Shown here: positions 10,196 to 21,569 of the stretch, piece by piece | Layout: each line of letters starts with the position of its first letter | How positions within the stretch are numbered: position 1 is the stretch's first letter | NCBI RefSeq assembly: GCF_002099425.1 | Contig: NW_018344259.1 | Span: forward strand, 1,175,501-1,239,500 | DNA length: 64,000 nucleotides | Reading direction: 5' to 3' | Source of the DNA: Phascolarctos cinereus | Lineage: Eukaryota > Chordata > Mammalia > Diprotodontia > Phascolarctidae | The notes under the pieces: model-generated | Told to the model about the DNA's origin: nothing | What the model saw: the letters and a program-made list of their open reading frames with translations, nothing else | The model's database searches: none | Translations under genes and position numbers: made by a program

Positions 10196-11741
10196 ATAAA
10201 GGAGCACTTTGGTCCTTAGAGATGCATGGATCTTGGGGCCACAGAGAATAGAGTAATATGCGTCATTCTGGAACAACAGCAGACTTGATGGTTGGGCTAC
10301 TTGTGAGATGGTAACTTGTATTCAAATCCTGGGTCTGCTAATTTTTACAATTGTGTTAGAGGGGTGATTTTGGAAAGAACACTGGATTGGGTGGTACAAT
10401 TCACTTAACCTCTCTGGGTCTCGGTTTCCTCAACTGGAAAGTGAAGGAGATTGGTGGTGTCAAACTCCAATAGAAATAGGGGCCACAAAATCATACATAA
10501 AAGCTCCCTATAACCACATAATGACTTGGAAAACCACATGTTAGCATTATCTATGTTCTATTATATTTTTATTTATTTTGTTAAATATTTCCCAATTATA
10601 TTTTAATCTGGTTCAGGGTGTGTGCGTTTGAAAACTCTGAACTAGATGACATCAAAGGTCCCTTCAAGCTCTAAGATCCCATGGTCTTGCAATGGTCTTG
10701 CAGTTCTAGGAGACAGGCTTTTTCTTCTCTCTTCCCCAAACCCATACTTTTCTAGAATGAGTTTGTGGGTTATTTTTATTTTTTTTAGCTTTTCAATATG
10801 TACTTCTTCCCACACCCTCTTCCCAAGTTGTTTTCTGATGTTAATTTGTTTGGCTGGAGAGGGTTTGTGGTCAGAGACACCAAACAGGAAATAGCTGTCA
10901 TAACTGCTGTCTATCCACAGTTTATTTTTATTATTGTTAATACTTTCTCCTGCCCAATTCACCTCCTCTGGGCCCAGTGTGAGGGGGGAAAGGGAAAGGG
11001 AAAAGGAAACACATTTTTAGAAGGGAATGATTTCCTCTGGGTACAAAGTTTGTAGAGGCTTCAGGATTAGGAATATTAATAGTTACAGAATTGTGTTAGA
11101 GGGGTAGATACTAGGAGCTCAGTAAATGCATGGGTGAATTTTGATACCCTGTTGGTACCCTGACTTTGATACCCTACACTCTTCCTATTTTCCATTTTTT
11201 CACCCCATGACCCTGGTGTGCCTGTTTTTCCTCAAGAGAAATTCTGGAAAACAGCTGTTAAGTGGGCCTCAAGGAACCACAGATGTGAATAGGGATCTGT
11301 CCTTCCTAGATTCTCAAAGGAAGGTGGGAGTGGGATTTAAAAGGACAATTATCCCCACAGTTTAAAGACGTCCTAACTCTGGCTGACACTTGGTGTAGGG
11401 AGAGGAAGTACAGTCAGCTATTTTAAGTGTTAACAAATTCTCTTTGGGCTTGTCTCACAAGATGAACAGGTATGGAAGAACAGGATGTGAGCTGATTTAT
11501 GGGGCTTTTGTGAAACAGCTTCACACTCTCTCTTGCAGGGTGGATGTTATAAGAGGGAGGAAGGGAGTGGTTTTCGGGAAAGAGGAGTTCAGCTCTGATG
11601 GCCTCTTTTGGGCCTCATCCTTCTTGACCCTCCTATAAGATTTGACATTACTGATCACCTTTTCCTCCTGTATATTCTCTCTTCTCCGGGTTTTTATAAC
11701 ACCACTGTCTATGTTCTCCTACCTGTTTGACTCTTCCTTCT

Positions 11742-11747
<6 letters not shown>
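10196..11747. other. Intergenic, little recognisable
   Basis: A MIR fragment (+) at about 10380-10450 (CACTTAACCTCTCTGGGTCT). Otherwise no supported feature; the open frames of 70-106 codons have no recognisable domain. Confidence 0.5.
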
Positions 11748-11815
<68 letters not shown>

Positions 11816-11956
11816 TTGGTGAGGCAATTGGGGTTAAGTGACTTACACAGGGTCACGTAGCTAGTGTCTGTGTCAAGTGTCTGAGGTCGGATTTGAAATC
11901 AGGTCCTCCTGACTCCAAGGTGGGAGCTCTATCCACTACGCCACTTAGCTGCCCCC
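11748..11956 (-). mobile_element. WSINE1-like SINE with expanded (CT)n tail
   Basis: About 68 bases of CT repeat (11748-11816) sit at the SINE 3' tail, followed by GAGGCAATTGGGGTTAAGTG ... CCACTTAGCTGCCCCC. Near-identical CCTTCTCAGTCTTTCTC and CCTTCTTAGTCTCTCTC flank tail and body, so the microsatellite lies inside the insertion and arose from the tail. Confidence 0.85.
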
Positions 11957-12062
11957 TTCTTAGTCTCTCTCCTTGGATTTTCATCAGTGTCACAACCACG
12001 GGTATTCCCAGGGAGTCTGTCCTGGGCCTTCTCTTTTCTCTATACTATTTCACTTGAAGAGC

Positions 12063-12415
12063 TCATCATAAAGTGGATAGAGCGCTGGGCTTGAAGTCAA
12101 GAAGTTGTTCAGTTGTTTTTCAGTCATGTCTGACTCTTTCTGATGCCATTTGGTGTTTTCTTGGCAAAGATATTGGAGTGGTTTGCCATTTTCATCTCCA
12201 ACTCATTTGACAGATGAGGAGCAGAGGCAAACAACAGGGTTAAGTAATTTGCCCACGGTCACACAGCTAATAAGTGCCTGAGGTCAGATTTGAACTCAGG
12301 AAGATGAGTCTTCCTGACTCCAGCCCCGGCACTCTATCCACTGTAGCACCTACCTGCCCCAAATCAAGAAGACCTGAGTTCAAATACAACCTTAGTCTTT
12401 TACTAGCTCTCTTAC
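12063..12415 (+). mobile_element. SINE fragment, split by a second SINE
   Basis: AAAGTGGATAGAGCGCTGGG ... (insertion) ... AGACCTGAGTTCAAATACAA is the forward SINE body. It is interrupted at a 12-base site duplicated as GAAGTCAAGAAG and CAAATCAAGAAG. Confidence 0.75.
12105..12360 (-). mobile_element. Marsupial SINE with long 3' region, nested
   Basis: Starts at the tail end TTGTTCAGTTGTTTTTCAGT CATGTCTGACTC, continues through TTTGACAGATGAGGAGCAGA and CACACAGCTAATAAGTGCCT, and ends ACCTACCTGCCCC. Inserted into the + strand SINE with an 11-12 bp target duplication. The same family occurs at 62.7 kb, 63.0 kb and 19.5 kb. Confidence 0.85.
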
Positions 12416-13957
12416 TGGAACTGCTTCAAGTTTATTCCCAGTAACAGATAATGTTTGCTCTTGGTTTTAGATGGATACTACTTATCATTTTAAGAAAGGT
12501 TCCATTGATTTCTATGCTTTCTAGTGTTTTTAATAGAAATGGGTGTTGTATTTTGTGAAAGGCTTTTTCTGCATCTATTGATATAATCAAATGATTTTTA
12601 TTGTTATTGTTATTGATATGCTCAACTAAGCTGGTAGTTTTCCTAATATTGAACCAGTCCTGCATTCTGGTATAAATCCCACTTGGTCATAGTGTGTGAT
12701 CTTTGTGATATAGTACCGTAATCTCCTTGCTAGTATTTTACTTAAATTTTTTTGAATCAATTTTCACTAAGAAAATTGGCCTATAACTTTCTTTTTCTGT
12801 TTTTGCTTTTCCCAGGTATCCAAACCATATTTGTGTCATAAAAGGAATTTGACGAGACTCCTTTTTTAACCTATTTTTTTCAAATAGTTTATATACTACT
12901 GTGATTTATTGTTGCTTAAATGTTTGGTGGAATTCACTTGTGAATCCATTTAGTCCTGGGGAGTTTTTCTTAGGGAGCTCATTGATAGCTTGTCAATTTC
13001 TTTTTCTAAGATAAGGCTTTTTTTTTTTTAAGTATTCTATTTCTTCTTCTGTTAATCTGGGCAGTTTGCATTTTTTTTGCAATTATTCATCCATTTCACT
13101 TAGATTGTCAATTTTACTAGCATATATTTGGGGAAAATTACTCTTAATAATTTCTTTAATTTCATTTTAATTGGTCAATTCAACCTTTTCATTTTTGATA
13201 CAAGTTATTTAGCTTTCTTCCTTTTTTTCAAAACCAAATGAACCAATGGTTTATCTATTTTATTGGCTTTTCATAAAACCATCTCCTAGTTTTATTAGTT
13301 CAATTTTTAAAAAAAATTTTCAATTTTATTAATCACATTTTCAGGATTTCCATTTTGGTGTTTAATTGGGGATTTTTAATTTGTTTTTTCTATTTTTTTT
13401 TAGTTGTATGCCCAATTCATTTATCTGCTCTTTCTCTTTTTAATTGATGTATGAATTTAGAGATATAATCCACAGATTTTGGAAATGTTATCTCATTGTT
13501 ATCATTCTCTTTAATGAAATTATTCATTGTTTCTATGATTTGTCATTTGATCTACTCATTTTTCAGGATTAGAGTATTTAGTTTCCAATTAGCTTTTAAT
13601 CTATGCTTCCATAGCCATTTATTAAATGCAATATTGCATTATGGTCTATAAAGGGTATGTTTAATATTTCTGCATCTGGTTGTGAGGTTTTATGCCCTAA
13701 TACATAGACAATTTTTGTGAAGGTGCCATGTACAGCTGAGAAAAAGGTATACTCCTTTCTATTTCCATTCAGTTTTCTCCACAGAGCTATCATATCTAAC
13801 TTTTCTAAAATTTTATTCATCTCCTTGACTTCTTTCTTATTTATTTTATAGTTAGATTTATGTAGCTTTGAGAGGGGAAAGTTGAGGTCTATCATTGGTA
13901 TATTTTACTGTTTCCTTCTCTAATTCATCTAGCTTTTCCTTTAAGAATTTAGATGCT

Positions 13958-14814
13958 GATCCAATCATTTTGGAGAGCAAACTGGAATTATGGTGAAAGA
14001 GTTATAAAACTATGTATATCCTTTGACCCAGCAATACCACTATTGGTTCTGTTTCCCAAGGTGATTGGTGGAAAAAGGAAAAGAGCTTATATGTTCTAAA
14101 ATATTTATAGCAGCTGTCTTTGTGGTGGCAAAGAACTGGAAACTGAGGGGATGCCTGTCAATTGGGGAATGTCTAAACAAGTTGTGGTACGTGATTGTGA
14201 TGGAATACTACTGTCCTACAAGAAATGATGAGCTAGCTGATTTTAGAAAAACAGGAAAAGATTTGCATGAAATAATAAAAAGTGAGTTGAGCCGAACCAA
14301 GGGAACGCTGCATACAGTAACAATAATAATGCTGCAAGAACAATTTTGACTAAATCATTTTGAGTATTGTAAATACTCAGATCAATTACAAAGGACCTAT
14401 GAAGATGCTAACCACATCCAGAGAAAGAACTGATAAATAGAAGTATGCATATTATAGTTTTATACATATACATGCATATATATGTATACATATTTATGTC
14501 TAATGGTAGCCTTCTCTAGGACATAGTGGGGAGGGAAGGAGGGAGGGAGAAGAAAAATAAAAAGTACACAACAGCGAACAGAAGAAAACTTAGAAGGAAG
14601 CATGGAAAAGCAGGGTAGTTTCGAAAACATTGTCTACTGTTTATTACATACTTATTCAGAAAAAGTAAACAGTGTGAAATGGAAATTCATGGTTTTATAT
14701 TGAATCCTTCTTTATGTTGTGCTGTGTACATGGAAATGTTCCATTTTTGTCTTTTTGTATTTAAGTTCAAAATGAATAAAAATTTTAAAAAAGAATTTGA
14801 ACCAAAATAAAAAA
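13958..14814 (+). mobile_element. 5'-truncated L1 nested in L1 copy A
   Basis: Contains ORF2 C-terminal sequence (frame 14065-14349: FIAAVFVVAKNWKLRGCLS, WYVIVMEYYCPTRNDE) plus a 3' UTR ending in A-rich sequence. The 15-bp target duplication AAGAATTTAGATGCT (13943-13957) and AAGAATTTGGATGCT (14815-14829) differ at one base. The ORF2 frame of the host L1 resumes on the other side, confirming the insertion. Confidence 0.93.
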
Positions 14815-16029
14815 AAGAATTTGGATGCTATGCCATTTGGTGCATGTGTTTTTAGTACTGATATCACTTCATTGTCTATGGTTCCTTTTAGTAAGATGTA
14901 GTTTTTCCTACTTATCCTTTTAATAGGTCTATTTTTGCTTTTGTTTTGTCTGAGGTTATGATTGCTACCCCTGCTTTTTTAACCCTCAGATGAAGCATAA
15001 TAAATTCTGCTCCAGCCCCTTATTTTAACTCTGTGTGTCTCTCTGTTTCAAGTGTGTTTCTTGATAACAACATATTGTTAGGTTCTGGTTTCTAATACAT
15101 TCTGCTATACACTTCCATTTTATGGGTGAGTTCATCCCATTCACATTCACAACTGACTGCTAACTGTGTATTTCCCACCATTTTATTTTCTTTTGCTTAT
15201 CCTTTTCTCTAAAGTCTGTTTTGTTTTTGACCACTGACTTCTTTTATCTCCTCTCCTTTTTATTATCCCCTCTTTGTCTTGTCTCTTTCCCCTCCTTCTT
15301 CCCTGTTAAGTAAGATAGATTTTTACTACCAATTGAGTATATACACCCCCCCCACACATACATGTATACACACATATGTGTAATATATATGTGTGTATGT
15401 ATATATGTATAACCATGCATGTGTATTTACATGTATATATGTATGTCTATGTATATTTGTTTCCCCTTTTTGAAACAGTTTAGATGAAAGTAAGGTTCAA
15501 GCATTGCCTCCACCGCTATTTTCCTCTTCACTGTAAGAACTCTTCCTTGTGTGTTTCTTTTATGTGAGACATTTTCCCCTATTCTTCCTCTCCCTTCCCC
15601 CTTCTCTCAGGGTATCCACTTTTCTCCCCTACTCAGTTTTTTTATATCATCCCAACATAACTGACTCACTCCCACATCTTTCTATATAGAATCCTTCTAA
15701 CTCCCCTAATAATGATACATTTCTTAAAAGAAATATATATGATCTCATATAGAAAGGCACACCAGTTTAACCTTACCGAGTTTCTTATGATTTTTCTATC
15801 ATGTTTACCATTTTATGCTTCTCTTGATTCTTCTGTTTGTCAAATTTTCCATTCAATTATGGTCTTTTCACTAAGAATGTTTGAAAATCCTCTATTTCAT
15901 TAAATATCTGTTTTTCTCCCCCTGAAGTACTGCACTCAATTTTCCTGGGTAGGTTGTAGGTTGTTCTTGATTGTAATTCTAGCTCCTTTGCTTTCTAGAA
16001 TATTATATTCCAAGCCCCCCCTTCTTTTT

Positions 16030-16172
16030 TTTAAGGCAATTGGGGTAAGTGACTTGCCCAGGGTCACACAGCTAGTAAGTGTTAAGTGTTTGGTCTGAGA
16101 CCACATTTGAACTCAGGTCCTCCTGACTTCAGGGCTGGTGCATTATCCACTGTGCTACCTAGCTGCCCCTCC
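16030..16172 (-). mobile_element. WSINE1-like SINE in ORF1 of L1 copy A
   Basis: TTTTTTTAAGGCAATTGGGG TAAG ... CTACCTAGCTGCCCC, with C-rich and TTCTTTAATG flanks that match loosely on both sides. It splits the C-terminal part of ORF1. Confidence 0.88.
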
Positions 16173-16630
16173 CCCCACTTCTTTAATGTGTATTTGTGTG
16201 ATCCTGACTGTGGCTGCTCAATATTTGAATTATTTCTTTCTGGATGCTTGAAGTATTTTCTCTTTGACCTGTGAGCTCTGGAATTTGGCTAGAATATTCC
16301 TGGGAGTTTTCATTTTGGGATCTCTTTTAGGTTGTAATTGGTGGATTCTTTCAATTTCTGTTTTATCCTCTGGTTTTAGGATATCAGGACAGTTTTCCTT
16401 GATAATTTCTTGAAATACGATTTCTAGTGTCTTTCTTTGATGATGACTTCCAGTTAATCTAATAATTCTTAAATTATTTCTCCTCAATCTATTTTTTCAG
16501 GTCAGTTGTTTTTCCAGTGAGATATTACACACTCCTGTTTTCATTCTTTTGATTGTATTTGATGGCTTCTTGATGTTTCATGGGATCATTAGCTTCCACT
16601 TGCCTAATTCTAATTTTTAAGGAATTATTA

Positions 16631-16780
16631 TTATTATTATTTTAGGCAATTGGGGTTAAGTGACTTGCCCAGGGTCACACAGCTAGTAAGTGTCAAGTGT
16701 TTGGTCTGAGGCCAGATTTGAACTCAGGTCCTCCTGACTTCAGGGCCTGTGCTCTATCCACTACACCACCTAGCTGCCCC
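16631..16780 (-). mobile_element. WSINE1-like SINE in ORF1 of L1 copy A
   Basis: The tail includes a short (ATT)n, then TTTTAGGCAATTGGGGTTAA ... CACCTAGCTGCCCC. Direct repeats AAGGAATTATT flank it (about 16619 and 16781). It splits ORF1 between the coiled coil and RRM segments. Confidence 0.92.
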
Positions 16781-16803
16781 AAGGAATTATTTTCTTCAGT
16801 GAG

Positions 16804-17172
16804 TTATTGTACCTTTTTTTCCATTTGGCCGATTCTGCTTTTTAAGGAGTTATTTTCTTCAGCAATTTTTTTTGTACTTCTTTTACCAACCTGTTCATTT
16901 TCTTTTTGTAATTTTCTTCCTTTGCTTTCATTTCTTTTCCTAATTTTTTCTTTACCATTCTTATTTGATTTTGAAAAGAATTTTTTTAGCTCCTCCAGGA
17001 ATTCTTGTTGAGCTTGTGCACAATCTACACTTTTTTTCTTTGAGGCTTTGCTTGTAGCTGTTTTGACTTCATTGTCTTCTTTCGAGTTTATGTCTTGATC
17101 TTCCCTGTCACCATTGTAGCTTTCTATAGTCAGGTTCTTTTTTGTTGTTGTTTGCTCATTCCCCCACCCCAT
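16804..17172 (-). pseudogene. L1 copy A ORF1p, N-terminal and coiled-coil part
   Basis: 122-codon frame containing EDQDINSKEDNEVKTATSKA and a heptad-rich coiled-coil with LKSRIGQMEKKVQ. The RRM part follows at 16230-16487 (NNLRIIRLTGSHHQ, IIKENCPDILKPED, PRNILAKFQSSQVKEKILQA). ORF1p is the RNA-binding trimeric chaperone of L1. SINE insertions and base changes make this copy non-coding as a whole. Confidence 0.88.
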
Positions 17173-17499
17173 TTCTTGATTTGGAACTTTATATTAATGT
17201 TGGGCTCTGTGACTAACTTGGGGAGAAGAGAGATTCTGTCTCAAGCTTCAGGCTTTTTTGCATTGCTATTTTCAGAGCTTGTTCTGGGACTTGGGAAGTT
17301 TTTGGCGCTTCTGAGGTGGTGCGATTTGGGGAAAGGTGTGGGCGCTGCTGTCTTGGTCTGCTCTGTGTTCCTTGTCCAGGAAGGGCCCCTGATCCCTGGG
17401 GATTGCAATTGATACTGCTCCTCAGGATCCCTACTCCCTTGAGCCTGGAAATGACACTGTTCCTCACGGTCCTTGATCCTAGGGCCAGAAGTGATAATG

Positions 17500-17690
17500 C
17501 CCCTCAGGGCTTCCACTCCATTTTGACCAAAAAGTGCTCCTCTCTGCCCTCGAACTGTGACCCAGAAGCGGCAATGGAGTTGCTGAACACTTGTGCTTCA
17601 GGGCTCCCACTCCTTATTGACTGAAAGTGTTCCCCTCTACCCTTGAAATATGACCCAGAAGCGGGCATAGGCGATGGAACTGATGAACAG
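17500..17690 (-). repeat. Short tandem repeat in L1 copy A 5' UTR
   Basis: GGGCTTCCACTCCATTTTGA at about 17507 and GGGCTCCCACTCCTTATTGA at about 17601 each lead into GACCCAGAAGCGG-type sequence. This gives two diverged units of about 94 bases. Confidence 0.6.
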
Positions 17691-18053
17691 CATCTGGTCC
17701 TGCATCCAGTGCTAGCACAGGGATCCCTGCAATCTCTTTCTGACCCCTTGACAGGTTCCCTTACCATATCTGGCTTGAGAGCTCCTGAAGCTTCTTCTGC
17801 TTCTGTCACCACCACTTAGTCCACTGCTGGGGTTTCATCCAACAGCTGCGGGCCAGCCTCATTCTCCATGTTATAGATCTCTCTTCCTGACCTCCTAAGT
17901 TGTCTCGGGTCAGAAGAACGTCTCACTCTGATTCTTTTGTTGTCTCTGCCACTCCAGAATCTGATTTGAGATGTTGTTTTAAAGCTGTTTAGAGGAGAAT
18001 GTTGGGAGAGCTTGGCTGAGTGCTTCTCTATCCCACCATCTCTACTCCACCCC

Positions 18054-18750
18054 AGAAATCTGATAATGTGAAGAACACTTGACTCACAGTACTTATGAAG
18101 ATCAAAGTCCAAATTTGCTTTGATTTTTTTTCATGACCTTTTGTCTCATTTCTCCTTGGTTGTGACCTCTCCTTTTGTATTTGGGACATAAGGATCTCTT
18201 TCCCCGTCCCTTCATCATTCTGTTATTCTATGGTCACTGCCTCTAAGTCTTCTAGGTCAGTGTGGTATTTCTCTTTTTCTACAGCATGTAAGCAGGTTGA
18301 TCTTGCTAGGTCTTGAGCTTCTAATAAGACTTAGTAGTTACGTTGTTTGACTGTGCTGCCCCTGCTGCTGCTGGCCTCAATGTTGCCCTTGTAGCAGCCA
18401 TCTGCTTCTCTGTGCTGCTGCTACTTCAGAGAAGTACAAGCTGGAATGAACTCCACTGGGCTAACGGATTTCAGGTATGGTTGACACATTTCCACAGCTT
18501 TTATAAGTCAGCTACATGGGCCCAACATGATTAGGGGCTCTCAGGCAGCTGTGCAGAGCCATCTGTTTGCTGGGACTGAACCAATGGGTCACAACCCTCA
18601 TTTATTTTCAAAATACAGTGATTGAATTCCATTCACTTCTTCCTTGTTTCAAGGTACAGGTAGTGTGCCCCTACCTAGTTAGCACCCGTCCCCCCTGCCA
18701 AGTCTTTTTTGAGACTAAGGGAAGATATTCACATGCTACCCATTCACCTT
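18054..18750. other. No recognisable feature
   Basis: Sequence between the L1 copy A 5' end and the L2. A 63-codon open frame at 18343-18534 is leucine/alanine-rich because of CTG runs and shows no known family. Confidence 0.45.
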
Positions 18751-20010
18751 TCCCTATGTCTTCTTCCCCTATTCTAAAAAAAATTCTCATGGGATCCATC
18801 CATTGCCATTGGCACGTCATTTTATATTTCTCCTCACATTTGTGGCTAAATTTCTTGAGAACATCATCTATAATTGGTGCCTCTACTTCCACTGTCTGGC
18901 TTCTGGCCTCATCATTCAACTGAACCTCCTCTCTCCAAAGCTACCAGTGATGTCTTAATTGCCAGCTCCAATGGCCTTTTCCCAGTTCTCATCCTTCTTG
19001 ACCTCTCTGGAGCCTTTGACACTGTTGATCACCCTCTTCTTGATATTTTCTTTTCCCTAGGTTTTTGTGACACTGTTCTTTCCTGGTTCTCCTCCTTCTT
19101 GTCTGACCTCTCCTTCTCTGTCCCTTTTGTTGGATCATCATCTGGCTGCTCAATGTGTGTCTCCCAAGGCTCTGTCCTCGAACCTTTTGTCTTCCCCCTC
19201 TTCATTATTTTGTTTGGTGATCTCATCAGCTCTCATGGATTCAATTGTCATATCCATGCAGATGATTTTCAGATCTATTTTTCCAGCCCTAACATCTCTG
19301 CTGATCTCCACTTGGAATCAACTGTCATTAGACTTCTCTAACTGGATGTCCCAAAGACATCTCAAACCCAACATGTCCACAACCGCTCATTATCTTTTCT
19401 CCCAAACACTGCCAAACACTGACCTTCCCCTCACTTCCCCAGGGTATCACCAGCCTCAGTCACCCAGGCTTACAATTCAGGTGTCTTTCTGTACTCCTCT
19501 CTCCCCCTCCAATTAGCTGCTAAGACACTTTCTAGTTGTACAACCCTGGGCAAGTCACTTAACCCTGTTTGTCTCAGTTTCCTCATCTATAAAATGAGAT
19601 GGAGAAGGAAATGGCAAACCACCTCCACTATTTCTGCTAAGAAAACCCCAAAGGAAGTCACAAAAACACTCCTTCAGACTTTTTTTCCCCCACTGGTTAT
19701 CTTCCATGCCTGGGATTCTCCCCCTCTTCATCTCAGTCTCCTGGCTTCCTTCAAGTCTTAGCCAAAGACTCACCTTCCGCAAGAAGACTTATCCAGCCCT
19801 TCTTAATCTCAGTGACTTCCCTCTGTTAATTATCTCTAATTTATCCTGTAGACATCTTGTTTGTGCATAGTGGTTTGCACATTGTCTCCCTCATTAGACT
19901 GTGAGTAAAGACTGTTTTTTTCCTTTACTTTTTTTTTAAGCCCTTCTTTGTATCCCCAGCTTTTAGCCCAATGCCTGTCACATAATAAATGTTTGTTGAC
20001 CTGACTTATT
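18750..20010 (+). mobile_element. L2-type LINE with recognisable reverse transcriptase
   Basis: The frame at 18874-19341 contains ILLDLSGAFDTVDHPLLD, FSSFLSDLSFSVPFVGSSSG, SQGSVLEPFVFPLFI and HADDFQIYFSSPN (the family's YADD box, here HADD). The upstream tract 18770-18920 is also L2 RT. Downstream is L2 3' sequence (TGGCTTCCTTCAAGTCTTAG, ATTAGACTGTGAG, TGTATCCCCAGC, AATAAATGTTTGTTGACCTG). Frameshifts and stops separate the pieces, so it is dead. A SINE at about 19515-19675 interrupts it. Confidence 0.88.
19515..19675 (+). mobile_element. SINE fragment (long-3' type) within L2
   Basis: Starts inside the body (AACCCTGGGCAAGTCACTTA ACCCTGTTTG), then ATCTATAAAATGAGATGGAG AAGGAAATGGCAAACCACCT and AAGAAAACCCCAAAGGAAGT. 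Same 3' region as the SINE at 62.7 kb. Head missing. Confidence 0.75.
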
Positions 20011-20099
20011 GACTTTCTCCCACCCTGCCACTGACCTCTGGCCGGTCAACTGAAGAAACCTCAGGAAAATACCAGAAACAGCAGAGGGGGATGGAACAA

Positions 20100-20660
20100 A
20101 GCTGGAAGTCTTGCTGTCTGCCCTGCAGCAAAGCAAGAGGTCATATCCTTGTTATCTAAGTACCAATTGTGTCCTCCCAGTAGAATATAAAATTATTTTA
20201 TTTTTGTCTTTGTATTCTCAGTGCCTTACGTGCACTGGATGTTTAATAAATATCCAGATAAACTGGTATATTGGAAAGAAGGCTCATCTTTAAGGAAGGA
20301 GATTCAAATCCCAGGTCCAACACCTACTGAGTGTATGATCTTGGGCAAGTCGTATAACTTCTCTTACCTTCAGTTCTCTGGCTGTAAAATTGAGGATAAT
20401 AACATGTTCACCACCTACCTAATAGGACTGTTAAGAAAAGGGCTCAACAAAGCTTAAAGCGCCATGTAAATATGAGTTATTATTTGATGAAGGTTATCAG
20501 AAGGAATCTATGTTTGAGTTGTTTCTCCCTACTATAATGTAATTTCCTTGAGGGTAGGAGTCTGTTTCACTTTTTGTCTTTGTATTCCAAGTTCCAAGCC
20601 CAGTGCCTAGTATGTAGTAGGTGCTTAATAGTGCTTACTTAGTGAATGAATGAACCCTAT
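20100..20660 (+). repeat. L2 tails flanking a MIR
   Basis: 20160-20265 and 20500-20650 are L2 3' tails (TAATTTCCTTGAGGGTAGGA, CAGTGCCTAGTATGTAGTAG). 20285-20480 is a nearly full MIR (GATTCAAATCCCAGGTCCAA, CTTGGGCAAGTCGTATAAC, AAAGCGCCATGTAAATATGA GTTATTAT). Confidence 0.7.
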
Positions 20661-20814
20661 GGGAAGGAGAAGTACCAATAAGGGACCAAAAAAACTTACA
20701 GTTAGGTGAGTGGTGGGGGATGAAAGCTAAAGAAATGGACTTATGTGTTGACCTCCTTGGCAGTTCACTAGTTTCCTGCATTGTCCTATTAATAGGGTCT
20801 AGATTTGGCATTTG

Positions 20815-20960
20815 AGTGACCCTACAGGTCATCTAGTCCAAGCCCCTCATTCTACAGATGAAGAAGCTGAGGTCCTAAAAGGTAAAAAGTGAGTTGCCAG
20901 GGTCACACAACTTGAACCTATGTCCTCTGATTCAGTGCTTTTTGCATTATCCCTCTAGTA
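20815..20960 (-). repeat. MIR/THER1-type SINE
   Basis: GGTCATCTAGTCCAAGCCCC TCATTCTACAGATGAAG and GTCACACAACTTGAACCTAT GTCC read as antisense MIR. Confidence 0.65.
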
Positions 20961-21569
20961 ACTTCATTATTTGTCTACAGGGGTCCGAAGAGCTTTCCCT
21001 TAGCGTTTATTTCCCTCAGCCTGTTGGTTCATGTCTCCTATAGGCTTGCCCTTGCTTGTAACAGTTACAAAACATATTTGGAGTTGGGTTTCTAATTGGG
21101 TTTGACTGCATCCCAGCGATGGGAAGGGCCCATTCCTGTGTACTCCCAGGAGGCATGTGACCCACCAGCTTGGGCTCAGGGCCAAAGCCTGTTCTTGTGC
21201 AATTTGAGCCTGGAGTAGGCTTGGCTGTGGCTGCAAAGCCAAAGGAAGTCCCCGCTGTGCCAAGAACAGGTCTGGGAGGGACAGGACCAGAGCGTGACCT
21301 GGGGTATTTGTCAAAGGTGTCCAGAGCAATTCCTGAAGAGGTGGAGAGGTTAGTTTGAGAGCCCTAAGGGACATCTGATAGATATCATCTCAGGACCAGA
21401 GAGTAAGAAGCCAAAAGGGGACTGGGACTGAGTTGTTCCTCCCATGGGAAAACCATTATGTCCAATGTAGGATGTAATGTAGAGTGGAAAGCACACTGGA
21501 TTTGGAGTCCAAATCTGGACCTCCTCCCCACTCCTTAGCTATTTCCCTATCCCCCACCCTTTTGCCAAA
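20961..21569. other. No recognisable feature
   Basis: Moderately GC-rich, with overlapping open frames on both strands (124 codons on - at 21000-21374). No start context, domain or splice evidence makes them convincing genes. Confidence 0.5.

Larger units (their letters stand above)
12430..18053 (-). mobile_element. L1 LINE (copy A), 5'-complete, 3' end lost
   Basis: Read on the - strand: 5' end GGGGTGGAGTAGAGATGGTG near 18053, 5' UTR to about 17173, ORF1 17172 to about 15800, inter-ORF spacer with AT/TG-rich tract (about 15345-15450), ORF2 from about 15160. The endonuclease part includes LHAVHGTF-like and VLGHKTSQPDAE. The RT start at 12432-12665 includes LIISIDAEKAFHKIQHPFL. It stops in the RT domain near 12430, so the rest of ORF2 and the 3' UTR are missing. 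Loss of a 3' end is not the usual 5' truncation and implies a later deletion. Carries two SINEs and one opposite-strand L1. Confidence 0.9.

Noticed and set aside
18343-18534. Leu/Ala-rich 63-codon frame (CTG runs)
   Set aside because: Driven by CTG/GCT triplet repeats; no homology recognised.
20961-21400. Overlapping open frames of 62-124 codons on both strands
   Set aside because: No domain, splice signals or start context. The GC-richer composition alone explains the lack of stops.
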